Shown here: piece by piece, positions 1-11,829 of the stretch | Layout of the letters: each line of letters starts with the position of its first letter | Numbering within the stretch: the first letter of the stretch is position 1 | Source: Letharia columbiana | Lineage: Eukaryota > Ascomycota > Lecanoromycetes > Lecanorales > Parmeliaceae | NCBI RefSeq assembly: GCF_014066305.1 | Contig: NW_023501054.1 | Location: forward strand, 430,001-494,000 | DNA: 64,000 nt | Direction: 5' to 3' | Made by a program: the position numbers and the translations under genes | The notes under the pieces: generated by a model | Told to the model about the DNA's origin: nothing | Database searches by the model: none | Seen by the model: only the letters and a program-made list of their open reading frames with translations

Positions 1-243
1 CAAGCCGCCGTAAGAGTGCAGTAGCAGGAGATTTCAGCGCGGTCGTCTACCAAGCTGCTCACGACTTTGCGGATAGCGGCGACATCTTCGTCAAAGTTCT
101 TCAGACTAGGTGATGCGCCAACTGATGGGAGTGGAATGACTGCTACTGTGGAATTGGCGTTTTGGAAAGCGGATGCGATGGGCTGGTAGTGGGCGGGTTT
201 TTGGCCAGGCGACGGGGACGATGACGATGGTGGGGAGAGGCAT
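1..243 (-). pseudogene. Alpha/beta-hydrolase family protein, N-terminal part, cut by window edge
   Basis: The minus strand begins with ATG at 243 and reads MPLPTIVIVP, the usual first strand of fungal alpha/beta hydrolases that start with a short 'PTIVFVPGAWH' motif. After a frame change near 186-200 the expected helix (HYQPIASAF) and the region VGASPSLKNFDEDVAAI follow. A second change near 24-38 is needed to reach LLLLHSYGGL, which contains the nucleophile-elbow Ser-Tyr-Gly-Gly. The remainder lies off the window. Both breaks are single-base and lie at short A/C or C runs, so this is either a young pseudogene or a gene with sequence errors. The substrate cannot be told. Confidence 0.6.
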
Positions 244-1219
244 TGTAGGTGATGGATTTTGAGATGAGAAGGAATGTTCTTGATTTGTTTTATCAAGATG
301 GATGAGATTGAGGGTTCTTATGTCGTTGAACGCGGCCAGTCCATGTGACTCGGGCCGGAACTGGCGACGTGCCGAAAGCACGTAACTCTACTAATTAATG
401 TTAGAAACTACGAAGGTGCGGGCTATACAATCATCCAGAAGCAAACATATGTGACACGTTTGCTTATGGAAGTTCTGCTTACTCGCATTGCCAACGCGCA
501 AAGACTGAGAACGTTTCCTTCATCATCACCATTCATTCACTATGTATTGAATGATGGCGGCATGCTATCTTGTCTGCAGTCGTATGATCTATTCGTACAT
601 GTCGATTTCCTCTAATTACAAAGCGCCGTGAAAGATGTGAAAGGTAACGCCGGAAGACCGATGGCTTTATCTTTTCAACCCTGTTTGCAGCTAGCTGTAA
701 AATGATGCGCTCTATGATGGAGCTTGCCATACCGAAGAACCTTTTCTTTGTTATTTGTGCCGAAGCCATGTGCTTGAAAATCACCCGCTTCGGACTGGTT
801 TCCTTTGTCACCCAAGCCGAGCTTGTGGATGATGTGGGATTGGAGGCGAACACAAAGGCCTAATTCTGTGTCCGGATGCGGCGATGGTTCAAAGCGATCG
901 CTTTACGAATCGTGTCCAGTCTCAAAGGATATACATATACGCCATTGCTTGACCTTTCTCGGTGTGCAATTCTAGGGCTTGTTTGGTTTTTCGGAGTATA
1001 GCGCAAGCCTTTGAATGAATTGCCATCAAGGGTCAATATATGGCTTCGATGATCCCTTCATAGTGCATCCTCGTTTTCGGGGTCGTCTTTGAGATATTGT
1101 GCTTGGATGCGACAAACCTCTTACATCTCTGTCGAAAAAGTAGCAGGCCTGCGACTGGTTTTCCCCAAAAATTTGTCACTTCAACTCTACTGTCCTGTGA
1201 CACAATTGCAGAAGCGGCA
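244..1219. other. Intergenic, no supported gene
   Basis: Short open frames exist on both strands, but none shows a recognisable domain, a convincing start context or introns. The stretch probably holds the divergent promoters of the alpha/beta hydrolase and the dioxygenase-like gene. Confidence 0.5.
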
Positions 1220-3593
1220 ATGGCACCAAGAAACAGTAAGAAAGAGAAGCTGGAGGGTAATGTCGAGATGGTGGATAGTGTAGTGATACCTGCTGATCCA
1301 GACGATGGAGAAGGCAAGGCAGAAAGTGACGACGGAGACAGCGACAACGGAGAGAATGCTGCAGGGATGGACGATCGAGAGGATGATGAGCAAACGCTGG
1401 TCCAGCATGAAACGAAGAAAAAAAACCTACAAGAGTGCTGAAAACCCCCCGAAGAGAAAGCTGCCACTACAGCGCGTGCGGTAGCTGCAGCAGAAGCTGT
1501 AGGTCATCTCCATGGACTTTGATGGTCGGAGTACGTGCATGAAACCTACTCGCTAACAACCTCGACAGCTCTTGAGTGACCGTTTTGTGTGGAAAGGTGG
1601 CAAACCAGAACCCTTTGAAGATCTAAGACGGGGGCCGAAGGATGATTGGGAACGATGCACGGATGAAAGTCACTGCGATTTCGTCAACCGCCTGCATAGG
1701 AATTGGGAAGAACTCGAACAGAAGACGCGAAGCGAACTCATGGAACTCAGAAACTCTCAAGCACCGACTCCCATCGGCGATGACGGAGAAGTTGAATACG
1801 TCGATGTCGAATGGAAGGGTCGGGACGTTCACTGCGAAACCTTTCTCAAAGTTGACTCGAGTGACCCAAAAGATGGTTTCAAATCTAGCCAGATTCTCAA
1901 CGATTTCGACCTGAAAATGGCGGATTATGATGAGTCAATGACCCAGGAGAGAAGAATCCGGACGAAACTTGTCAAATATCTAATAGCCTTAAAAGCAACG
2001 GAAGCGAAGCTCGCAACGGAAAAGGAAATTAAGGAGCTCATTGAATCAGCATACGAAACAATGGGCAGCCGCGAGCGAGACCAATGGGAGGACTGGATCG
2101 CAGACGGAGAAAGAGCCTTGGAAGGGGAGGACGTTGAAGGGTTTCCCAGAGCTAGAGGCCTCTACAAGAAACGCTATGCTGCCGTCACTGAAAGCTGGGA
2201 AAGCTGGGGAAGCGGGGCCAAGGAGTGGACCAAGGATAAGAAAATGAACAACGACCGCAATCTGTTTGCCTCTGATGCGACGAACAACATCCTTCGCAGG
2301 CCCACCGTGGATGGCAACGTGAGTGCGATCTACATCGCCTTCGACCGGAACGACAAGATCATCGCTTTCCTCGACCCTCAAGGAATCCCGTGGTCCTACG
2401 ATGACGACGTCCACAAGCGCATGAAAGACGACTCGCACGAATTCTACTCGAAGATAAAGGCCCCCAACCCCAAGAGCAACAAACGCCACATCTCCCAGCG
2501 GGAACATCTGAGAGACAACGCGGCACTCAAACCGTACTGGTGCGGCAGCGATCACTACGGCCACTGGCACGCCCAACAACACACCCGGGATCCGATCCTC
2601 GAAACCGGCGACTCGCACAACCTCAACGCGACGCAGAAACAGCTCTTGCTCCAGTTCCTCCAAGGCACGGGCGGGCCCATGACCAGGGTGCTGGATTTCT
2701 GGTTCGGGGTGTGGGAACCCGAGCTGCGACGGCGCTACCGCGACATCTACGCCCGGTCGCCCGAGTTCGCGCGATTGCCGCCGGTGAACGAGGACCATCC
2801 CGATACGTACAGTCTGCGCGTCAGTGTCTGCAACAGGCCCACGGACGAACATCGCGATCAGATGGACATCAGAGGAGGTCTGACGGGGCTTGTGCAACTG
2901 GGTGATTTCAAAGGTACGCAAAGCTGTCAGCAACAAAAAAAAAGGACGAGAAGACTGATCAGTGCAGGAGCGGCGATGTGTATCAACAAGCTCGGTATCG
3001 CTCTCGACGGGTACGGCGACGGCGCCGTGCTGCTTTTCAGAGGCACCGAGATGAAACACTACATCTCGCACTGGTCGGGCGCTTATCGCTACGCCTTTGA
3101 CCACACGACGCACCAATCGGTGGAGGACGCGATCAAGGAACACGAGAGGACCGATAGGTGGGGACCGAAAAAGGACTCCGCGACGCCCAAAGCTCCCAAA
3201 GGCGGCAGGAGGACCAAAAAGGCCGACGACGGGGACGACGGACGACCGGATGGTGGCGACGGGTCCGGGAAGCCGCATGGCAAGACGAGGAAACGCCCGC
3301 GCGACGAAGAGGAGGAGGAGGAGGGTGCTGCTGCTGCTCCCGCGCCTAAGAAAGGGGGGAGGAGGGCGGTGGGGAAGGGGAAAAGGCAAGGCAGGGCGGC
3401 AACAGGGAAGAGTGGTCGGGTTGAGGAAGAGCAGTTTGAAGGTCAGCTGTCGGGGAAGGGTGGGCACAACCTTCGGCGGAGAAAGGGTGTTGGATCTTCA
3501 GTAGAAAAGGTTGAAAGTGACATTGCTGGGAACGATGCGCCCGCTATGCTTGGAACGATGACAACGGGTAAGAAAGGAAGGGGGAGGAAATAG
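1220..3593 (+). CDS. 2OG-Fe(II) dioxygenase-like protein with acidic N-terminus and basic tail
   Basis: Model: exon 1 1220-1498, intron 1499-1568 (branch-like gctaac), exon 2 1569-2913, intron 2914-2967 (54 bp), exon 3 to the TAG at 3591; about 749 codons. Exon 1 is acidic (DDGDSDNGEN). The catalytic-looking domain is in exons 2-3: His-Arg-Asp in EHRDQMD (2850-2858), GGLTGLVQLGDFKG, then GAVLLFRGTEMKHY with a candidate distal iron His (3057-3059), and Tyr-Arg-Tyr with a candidate 2-oxoglutarate Arg (3087-3089). This order resembles double-stranded beta-helix dioxygenases of fungal TET/JBP-like type, but that assignment is inference. The last ~150 residues are Lys/Arg/Gly-rich (KKGGRR, RKRPRDEEEE), suggesting a nuclear, DNA- or RNA-contacting tail. 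One oddity is an in-frame TGA at 1439 between an A8 run and a C6 run. Opposite single-base changes in the two runs would bypass it, so it may be a sequence error or a real lesion. Confidence 0.5.
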
Positions 3594-3868
3594 AGGGAGG
3601 AGTGGGAGAGTCTTGGGGGGTTGAAAAGTGGTAGAAAGGTGAGAGAGCTCGTGATTGGACTCTGGAGATACTATTGGAAGCGGTGGTTTTGGGTAAGGAT
3701 GTTTGCAAGATGAGCACGATCTGCGGTGGGGGGGGGTTTTTGTTGTTTTGACAATGGGACAGGCGTTTCTGAACTCAATTCTTGCTGGGCTTGCAATACT
3801 CATGTCATCTTGTCTCTGCTCTCCCAAAACGAAGTCACACCTATTCAAAGTTTATCTTATCTCAATAC

Positions 3869-5065
3869 TTATTCTTTGAATCCTACATCGCGCTTGAAAT
3901 ACCATTGAGACTCGCTGCTTCCACTCGCGACGGGTGAGTAGCCGAGCACGCTTTCGATGAACGAAAGGATGAGAATGGGATTGATGCTTGCCCAGCCGGC
4001 GCGAGAGTCACCGGGCGTGATGGTGAGTGAATCGAACAGTGCACCATAGCCGAAATGCGAGGCTTGAAGCTCGGATTTGAGAATGGGAAGCTGTGCAGGA
4101 GTAAGCATGCGGCCCGCAAGCTGCCGTGTAGAAAGAGTGGGATTTATTCGCGAATGAATAGTGTACAACCCACCTTGACAGAGACGTTCTCGATATCCCT
4201 GGTATACTTCTGCAAGTAGCCGGTAAGAAGTTCCAAACTCCCCTGATGGCTTCCTTGCACTACCATCCCATTATGGACGACCTTGACAATCAGATGGTAC
4301 GGCGTTTGGGCGGCAAACAGCATTTCCGGTCGCGGGAGTTCGTCCAGGGAAGGCATTGTAGTTGACACTATATCGCTGGTCTGTCCGCGCGTTCTTGATG
4401 GCACTGTCACGTCGGCCCAGTCCTCGTCTTCAGCGCCTTGCGCCTGGGCTGAGCCAGTCTGCTTGGAGCTTTTGGTGAAGAGCTTTTCAAACTCGGTCAT
4501 GAAGCACGTAGATACGTTTTTGTATGGAGGCGATGACTCGGGGATGCCGATCATGAACGTTGCTCCTGTTTTCGCGAGCTCCGTTTTGACTTGAGGCCCT
4601 GGTCGCGTCTGATCCCGTAATTCAACATTGGCCAAGTAATACTCGAACGCGCTTCGAAACCAAAGCATTTCGACGTAGCGTTTAGACGTACCTCTACTCT
4701 GGCTTTCAAATTCCTACCGCTTTGATTGACATGCTCAAGAAGTTGCTCGGTCCATGCCGCGTTCGCATCGTCTGCCAACCTCTTTGTGAGACAATCGAGC
4801 CATGCTTTGATCACAGTGGTGATGCATGGCACAAATGTACTCTGGTCAGAATAGAACTTTTGCAGCTCGCTCCATAGAATCAAGGGTTCCAATTGTATGA
4901 TGACGGACAGCCCCAGCAAATCTTTGAGAGCTGCAATTGACTTTTGAGCTGGACAATCTTCTTTTTCCCAGTGGTCACGAAGATCCATTCGGATCTTCAG
5001 GGGGCTGTTCTCTGTGTCAGCTTCATTCTATGTCGGAAGGAAGTGCTGACTTACATTTTTGCCAT
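3869..5065 (-). CDS. Conserved-looking hypothetical protein, four exons, 347 aa
   Basis: Exons on the minus strand: 5065-5055 (11 bp), 5004-4692, 4641-4174 and 4120-3869 (TAA). Introns of 50, 50 and 53 bp have GTAAGT, GTACGT and GTGGGT donors, and all phases join cleanly. The protein starts MAKIPLKIRMDLRDHWEK. It has an all-helical N-terminal half (ILWSELQKFYSDQ, VIKAWLDCLTKRL), a low-complexity acidic linker (AQGAEDEDWADV) and a C-terminal part with LIVKVVHNGMVVQGSHQG and WASINPILILSFIESVLG. No signal peptide or membrane segment is visible. I do not recognise the family. A coding-looking stretch at about 5155-5330 in another minus frame (TLTYELAMCSIYRHMMDL) might be an additional 5' exon, so the start is the least certain part. 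Confidence 0.55.
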
Positions 5066-5953
5066 ACTGTAAGTAAATCTATAATACTGCAACTTTGATA
5101 TGTGGAAACGCACTTCTGAGACAAGCAACAGTAAAGGCTTGATATCACACAACTACAGCTTCAGCCTAATAGAATTATGCACCTCGTATAAGATGCTCCG
5201 GTTGGAATCCATCCGAAGCAGGCACCTAGGCAAATCCATCATATGCCGGTATATGGAGCACATGGCGAGTTCGTAGGTCAAAGTCAAGTTGGCGATCAAA
5301 GGCACAACCTCGTACTCTACTGTAGTGCATTGGGGGCTTTTTTCAGGCTTCACAGAACCAGGTTGCTTCGAATCCTGGTACCTTAATATACTAGTACCCT
5401 TTGTGGGAGAAAGAAGCGAAGGCGGTGTAAATCGTGGACCAAATGGTAGGGGCACCAGGGGTGATGGGGGCGCGGTCCACCTCAAGAAACCCCTAAAAGA
5501 CGCTAAAAGCTCGCTAAGTGTTTAAGTAGCGGCAAGTCAACGCTCAGCCGCTCCTTAGCCTGGAAATCCCCCTGGAAACCATGAGATCTGGGCTCTAGCC
5601 CTCAACTCAACCTACCCCACCAAATCATCGTCTTCAAACCACCACCTGTTCGACATGCATCAAGCCAGTCTTAAATCTTCAATGCGCATTACCTATGGGG
5701 TCCAAGGACGGTGGGCTAATGTAGAGGCAGATTCCAGGCAGCGAGGCTAGGCCTCACGAACCATTGTTATCGATGTACTCAGGGGAAATGAACAGTCGAG
5801 GACAGAGACATAAAGAGCCCAGCTCCCACGCCATGGTCCGTTCATCATCACCCAGACACATCTGCCTCTCGCCGGAGCACCCAGACCCCTCAACCCTACC
5901 TTCTTCACAACAACTACCAGACTCAGCCGAAAACACACCCTTCCTAGCCAGCC

Positions 5954-7234
5954 ATGGATTTCCTTAAGAAGGCCAAACAGACCATGAAGGAGCTGGAGGG
6001 AGACCTGAACAAAGCCACTGCTCAATTAGGCTTCGGTGATAAGTCTCAAAACGGAGCTCAGGTTCCTGTGGCCGCAGAGCCCGCATCCAGCAACAGCACC
6101 CCCGCTACCAGTACCATCAATACCCCATCGACTTCTGTTGCCCCCAGTACCGCTGGAGGAGACGCCCCAAAGACCAAGCTGCCCCTGGCCATCCGCAAGA
6201 ATGGTATACAACCCATCCAGCCAAATATTCGCAGACCTGAACGCTGACTGCTCGCCCAAAACCAGTCCGTGACGAATTCGAAACCAAGATCCCCGAACTC
6301 GAAGCAAATCTCTCCTCCGTCCTTGGTCAGCCATGGAAGATCAGTTTCGATCCAGGCCATCTCTATACCCTAGCCGACGACCGCTTTTCCAAAGAGAAGC
6401 CCGGCCAAATGTTCACCCAGTACATGATCCCAGCCCCCTGCCTCTTCCCAATCCCCATCCCACACAAGCTAACGTGGCCTCCAACCCTAAAGATACTGTC
6501 AAGGCGCCACCAGAGGCATCTCAGACTACATCGAACAGTTCGGCGCCGATGGAAAATCCGAACTCAATACTCTTGCCTCGTCCCACACCATGACCCTCGA
6601 GCAGACCACGAATCCCAAAATCAGCTACTCGGGCTGCGAGATCAGCAGCGGCATGCTTCGTCTCGTCTTCCGTGATAAATACCTCGGCTCCAACATTAAT
6701 ACCGTGTGCGCCGAGCTCGCCACCGCTGTCAACAACGCCGGCATGTCGTCCAACCCCGAGGGTGGTGCGGCATTGGACTTTAATGCCAAGAACGGCATCA
6801 AGAAGGACTACGAACCTGAGATTGGCAATGTCAAGGCGAAGATACAGTCGATCCTCGGCTTGCCGATGTTGGAACTCCACCCCAACTTCGAGCGCAACTT
6901 CGCCGCCATCGCAGCCTACACGGCCTCCGGGAAGCAACCGACGACATACCCACGCGAATGGCAGAAGAAGCTCGGGTTTCATACGTTCAAATACTTTGAG
7001 AGTCTTGTCTCTTCGCTTGAAGGACAAGGCTTCGCCAAGGACGACATGCTGCAGGAGGGATACCAAGAGACCGCGGACAAGAATGAGATCGGGCTCAGGA
7101 TTGTGGATAAGTTGCAGAAGGGTACCTATAACGAGTGCGTGTTTGAGAACGGGGTCATGTATATCCAGACAACGCCGCAGTACTGGACGTCGAACATCCG
7201 GGATGCGGGCGCCAAAATTGTGGACTTGCTGTAG
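5954..7234 (+). CDS. Hypothetical protein, three exons, 381 aa
   Basis: ATG at 5954 opens MDFLKKAKQTMKELEGDLNK, an amphipathic lysine-rich helix. A Ser/Thr/Ala/Pro-rich linker follows to about residue 80. Intron 1 is 6204-6265 (gctgac branch-like site) and intron 2 is 6420-6492 (gctaac); both junctions keep frame. Exon 3 (6493-7234) carries the larger, folded-looking part: GISDYIEQFGADGKSELNT, SGMLRLVFRDKYLG, then a helical stretch with FERNFAAIAAYT and a C-terminal block ending AGAKIVDLL before TAG. The N-terminal helix might bind membrane, but that is a guess. No known domain is recognised. The large open frame on the opposite strand (6521-7312) is a shadow. The gene is undamaged, unlike many neighbours. 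Confidence 0.7.
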
Positions 7235-8536
7235 GCAAGGATCGCTGAGGATATCATAGAACACGAGGTGGACGCCGGGAGTAGTAGTGTAATTATAGAT
7301 GTAGGAAGGCAACCTGACTTGTGTTCTAGGGCTTCTGATAGCTAATTCCCTCCTCCCCTGCCTCTACTCACACTGAATCTACCTTCTCTGGAACCTGGTC
7401 CTCTGGAAGCTGTTGGTCATAAGAGCCAACTTGAATCTAAGGAAGGACCGTCCTCGCTCTCGATTGAATGCTAAAGCCTATTGAACATCTTTGCTGGCAG
7501 CTAAGGGGATTGCATATTGAACGCTTTTCGACACATTCTACCCCCCACACTAGACCGAGAAGAGTTACTTTTTGATACCTGGGTATTCACTTCTCTTCAA
7601 CACTTTTAAAGACCGCTAGACCAAATGGAGGAATTTTGGCAGCGTGAGCTTTGAGATTCGCGTTTGCTTTCATCTCTCTCATCTCATCTCATCTCATCTC
7701 ATCTGTGCTTGACAGTTGAGACGTTGCGAGCTTTTATAGGATCCGTACGATACTTTTTTCTTTAACACTTCTTATTCCTGACCACTGCTCTCTTCAACAC
7801 TTTTCGAGAGCGCTAGATCGAGTTGAGGAATTTTGACAGCGTGGGCTTTGGGATTCGTGTTCGCTTTCGTCTGGTTTATATCTTGATTGTTGAGGTGTTA
7901 CGACGTCGCCGAGCTTTGGGGGTTTGTCCTAGTTTTCAACATTTGTATTCATACGTTAGATTCATTTTGGACATTAGATTTGGATCTCGATTCCACACAA
8001 TCTCTTTTCCCCAGCGCTCGATCCATCAGACATCCTTGTCACCGACAGCCTTGAGTTTCGTATCTTCCTTGGTTGCAAGTCCCGGCTCCGAGTCCGCTTT
8101 TTTGGTTAGACTCAGCTCTGAGTATGGTAGCTTTGCGGTACCAGGATATTAAACCTGAACGTATTGAGAAATTATTGATCTCATACCGTGTTTGACCTTA
8201 CTCGGTCGACGGTTACAGTATGGAAATTTGTATCTGTCCTGGGAAACATCGGTGCTTTAAATCAGTTGGTCACCATGTTTGTTTCTGCCCTGGCACTGCT
8301 CTACAGTCTTGTAACTCTTTATCAACGGACCCCTAGAAAGTTTATATTTCGTTTTTTTTTTGCAGATTTTTCTGACCTTAGAACTAACGTTTTATCTAAA
8401 GTTATCATTAGCCATTATTCGCGAAAGTATTATTTTAATGTTCTGCCAAGACCTTTTTCCAGGCGGGGCGTTTTTTTCTCAATTTTGATCTAAACTGTTA
8501 GACGTTTCCAATATTTGACGATACATTGAAATCAAC
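7235..8536. repeat. Intergenic stretch with a diverged ~90-bp direct repeat and a CTCAT microsatellite
   Basis: Copies at about 7590-7680 and 7787-7875 both begin with the string tcttcaacactttt and share gaggaattttg, cagcgtg and gctttg blocks. They differ mostly by transitions. A pentanucleotide run (ctcat/atctc, five units) lies at 7678-7703. No gene is supported here. Confidence 0.5.
8430..8490 (+). repeat. Copy of a short dispersed repeat (partner at 14370-14430, inverted)
   Basis: The core atgttctgccaagacc, followed by a T/C run and a G-rich stretch, occurs here on the plus strand and near 14400-14430 on the minus strand. It lies in an open frame whose translation (VLPRPFS) is matched by the second copy, so the chance frames are caused by the repeat. 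No element ends were found. Confidence 0.4.
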
Positions 8537-9306
8537 ATGGCGGCAAAGACTTCTTTGAATCTACTACCGACCGTCTCGCCAAACAAACTACCTGCTAACT
8601 ACGAGTGCATTGTAGGCCTGCTCTCATTTGCCACAGTGAAGGCTGAAGCGAGGATCGAGTTCGGTACCCAAGGAGACTCTTCCACCAAACCATTGGCCGA
8701 TGGAGCGGAAAACTCAGTGCAACAACATTACAGGCAGCAACTGCATTTCAATCTGGTATCACTCAGACGAAGAAGCCAAGAATCCTTGCCCTCTCTCGCG
8801 GCGAGTTTTTTCGCCTACATAGGGATTGCGTGCTAACTCGTGCTATCGTCGACGCTTTGCCATGAGCAATATCAAACATCAGTTTGGAGTGTCTCCGAAT
8901 AGCGATCGTGAGGTTCGTCATAGCCTAGTGTCTACTTTACAGAAGAGCGACAGTTGGACTGAAACGGACGCTGATTGCTGGTATTGCCTTGGGCGCGGAA
9001 GATGCATTCAGAATTGCATGGAAGTTTGCGGGTGGTTTCTCACAGGCCTACAATCCTACCGAAACGTCACTCGTCGAGGAAGCATTGAATTTTTTTGGCC
9101 GCGATGTCATGTCAAGTTCGGAAAAGATCGAAGGGTTCTTCCCACCTTTGATTGTACACGTGCTAGAGGTGGGAATTTTTGTCTCTTCAAATGGCCATTG
9201 CTCTATCTTGAAGTCTCCTCAATCTCTTCTGAAGTCTAGTACCGATGACGAGGGTTTCTCGTTGGTGCATAATGACCCCCTTAGCCGTCTACATTCCGAG
9301 ACGTAA
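8537..9306 (+). CDS. Uncertain gene, possibly with introns or broken
   Basis: ATG at 8537 has a good context (caacATGgcg) and runs to 8836. A second coding-looking frame follows at about 8944-9306 (LIAGIALGAEDAFRIAWKFA, SLVEEALNFFGRD, GFFPPLIVHVLEV). The two frames are not joined by an obvious intron. A possible intron end (ctttacag) lies at about 8940. I do not recognise any family. It could be a spliced gene with a poor model, a decayed gene or chance. Confidence 0.25.
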
Positions 9307-9454
9307 CAATCAGCTTTGCTTTAAGCAAGGCACAATGGCCATAAGTTGACCCATCATACCTTCTGAATTGTTTCGATGACAGTAAAAAATTAGCTATCCA
9401 GATACATAGGCAAAGCTGGTGTTTGACCCGTTTGTAGTGCAGCTGTATGTTTTG

Positions 9455-10124
9455 TCATTGTGCACGAACGTCGAGGGTTTTCCCTGCGTGAAATGGGATT
9501 CCATGTGCGCCTTTCTTGCTCGACGGTAGTTTGGCGTAATATCTCTTTTGGTTGGCGACAACCCTCTTGCCGGTCTCCTCATCTTTGAAATCGACACTGT
9601 AATGCGTGTGGCCAAATGCCCACAACTTCCCAGTCGACCTTTTCCAACATATCTGACCGCTGAGGTCTGTCATAAACCCCGAATCGACAGTGCTCTTTTC
9701 GTATCTTGGATTCTTGGTTCTTCTGTCTACCGAAGGGTTCGGGATCTGCCTCGCTGATTTTCTCGACCTCATGATTTAACCACTGCACGTCCGCTTGGTG
9801 ACGCTCAGTATGGTCTTCCACGTCCCACTCAATGATGTCTTTCAAGTCGACAAAGCGATCTACCACTTCCCTTGCCTGTTCAGGAACCACTCGCGAGAAG
9901 AGTGTACAGCCCAGAATGGTCACGCCGACATTTGCGCCACTGGGGAAGTTGTATCGCGTCTGGTGCCAGATTACAACTCGACGAATTGATGCCGTGACGC
10001 GGAACCTCTCGATTCTGGCAGCAAAAGATGTCGTGCGTGATTTGGCACTGGACAAGCCGAACAGGGATATCATGAGCACAAGCTTGGTACAGAGCCAGAG
10101 ACGTGATTGGTAGGCGAGCGCCAT
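9455..10124 (-). pseudogene. Fungal calcineurin-like metallophosphoesterase, truncated and frameshifted
   Basis: Two minus-strand frames carry family blocks in order: QTRYNF, VTILGCTLFSRV(V)PEQ, DWNVEDH-like EWDVEDHTERHQADVQWLN (to about 9750), then PSVDRRTKNPRYE, SGFMTDLSG, KLWAFGHTHYS and DEETGKRVVANQ ending at 9455. The GHTH metal-binding block is intact. Between the two frames the segment that normally carries the 'FTHHSP' His ligand is missing, and its loss causes the frame change. The N-terminal DLH, GD and GNHE metal-binding blocks are not found upstream. The copy is therefore catalytically dead. Homology of the remaining blocks is clear from recall of the family. Confidence 0.75.
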
Positions 10125-10410
10125 TTGCAGCAGCGTTCCGCTCGAGATATTTGATATTGTTATCGAGAAAGTGAACGGCTATCCAATTTCGATGGAGGAG
10201 GGCCTGAGGATGCGAAAAGTGCTCACCAACGAGAGGAGAGAGTTTCAGGAACGGCATACAAAGACTATAACGCAGTACGCAGAGTGGGACTTTTATGGGC
10301 AGCCGGGGACAGAAGGCGGTGGTGATGGCGTGTGACTTTGTCTCCCGGTGGCTCAAGGAGTAAGAGCGAATCAGGACATGCATTGGAAAACATTGGTTAG
10401 GTCTGTACAT

Positions 10411-11128
10411 GTGTGAGGCGTGATATTGACCGGGGTTCTATACTTTGAAAGACCCATATGGATCTAGTTATATCTATGAGTCTGAATTTGGTCAAGTAGG
10501 AGAATGTTGCAAAAGTCATGCATGGAGGAGATTTCGAACTTTTCACATTTTAAGAGGAGAAAAGTTCTCTTTCCTTTCGCTTAGGCATGGATTTTAGGAA
10601 ATTGGTCAGGAAAAATTGACTTCTGCTATCAAAGGAAAAAAATCAAGAGAGTTACACGCGTATGAACAAATTTTCTTGCAGATTGAATGACGAACTTTAG
10701 GAAAGGGTGATAAGTTCGCCCACTTTGTCTGGCACCGCGCCCAAACTACAGGACTTCCGTGATTCTATGGAGGATTTTCGCCCTCTCCGATTGAATCTTT
10801 TTTAGGAAAAGTGTGAAAAACGTTACTTTTCTCTGGCGCCGCGTAGGACTTGTACAATTTCATCACCGGTTTTTGCCCTTCTATGATCCAGCGGCTACAG
10901 AGCCTCGGTATCCCTCAACCTAGTCTCAAAAAATGGTAAGAAAGTGTTAACACATCTGAGGACACACAATGTCCATTGTGTTAAAATCTTCGGGCTATAA
11001 GATAATCGTCAGCATACTTTCTTACTTTCTTTCTCAGCCTTTGACATCAACGCCAAAAGCGACAATACCTCATTCTCCGCGACACATAGATCCGTCACTC
11101 GCTCTAAGCTCCACTAGAATTCACCAGG
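10411..11128. repeat. Intergenic stretch with diverged direct repeats
   Basis: Units at about 10685-10745 and 10790-10845 share ttaggaaa(ag), a gtga(t/a)aa core and ctggc(a/g)ccgcg. They are followed in both by tacaggactt/taggactt and by ttttcgccct/tttttgccct (about 10740-10885). Nothing coding is visible. Confidence 0.4.
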
Positions 11129-11829
11129 ATGTCCCTGCATGTCTCTCACTGCATCCCCTCAGATGGTCTCACCATCGCCACCCTCGAAACTGCCACCATG
11201 TCCAGGTGTCTCCAAATCGAGCTCGGCTCCGCCACCCCTAAAGCCATGAGAGAACATCTCGCGCAATACTACCCTCTATTCCTCGAGGGTGCTGTAGCTA
11301 CCATTGTCAAACAGGTCTGTCTCAAAGTTGTGGACGTTGAGGGAATGATCGCATGGGCGGCATGGGAGCTACCATATGACGGACCGGCAAACCCTCAACC
11401 CGTAAACGGTGTGCCTCCAATATGGGGCATGAACATGGGATTTGTGATTTCGCTGAGTCGCGCCGAGATGAAGATGCGCAATCGAGTTTTGAAGGAAAAG
11501 ATGTCTTTTGGTAAGTCCTACGGCTAATTGAGCTCACTCCATGAGACTTCTGACCAGGTTCTGTTTGACGGTCAGTGCTGAACAGCTTGGCTACCTCTCC
11601 CACCCATAAGGGTGATGCTAGTACCTTGCTTCTGTCATGGCCATTCCAACGAGCGGATAGGGAGGGGGCGATGTGCTATGTCGATTGCGAAGAAGGAGGG
11701 GAACGAGTCAAGCTTTGCGAAGAGTTGGGGTTCGTAAGGATGGATGAGTGTCATATTGACCTAACGTTGGGTGGGTTGGAGGGTATTTATACGCATGTGG
11801 CTATGGTAAGGGAGCCAAGAAGAGATTAA
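11129..11829 (+). CDS. GNAT-family N-acetyltransferase, 211 aa
   Basis: Exon 1 11129-11510 and exon 2 11576-11829 flank a 65-bp intron with GTAAGT donor and ggtcag acceptor. The frame joins at ...KMSF-VLNSLATSPTHKG. The N-terminus (LHVSHCIPSDGLTIATLETATMS) matches the first strand and helix of fungal GNAT proteins. The central region holds VKQVCLKVVDVEGMIAWAAWELP. HKGDASTLLLSWPFQRADREG is the acetyl-CoA-binding loop and helix alpha-3, with the usual R/Q-x-x-G-x-G/A loop reduced to HKGDAS. LCEELGF is the conserved late motif, and HVAMVREP the last strand. It probably acetylates a small-molecule or protein amine; the substrate cannot be told. The gene is intact. Confidence 0.8.

Noticed and set aside
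2046..3467. 473-codon open frame on the minus strand
   Set aside because: It lies opposite exons 2-3 of the dioxygenase-like gene, is rich in Arg/Pro/Val from antisense codons and has no recognisable domain.
6521..7312. 263-codon open frame on the minus strand
   Set aside because: It is a shadow of exon 3 of the 5954-7234 gene, which has consistent introns and coding composition on the plus strand.
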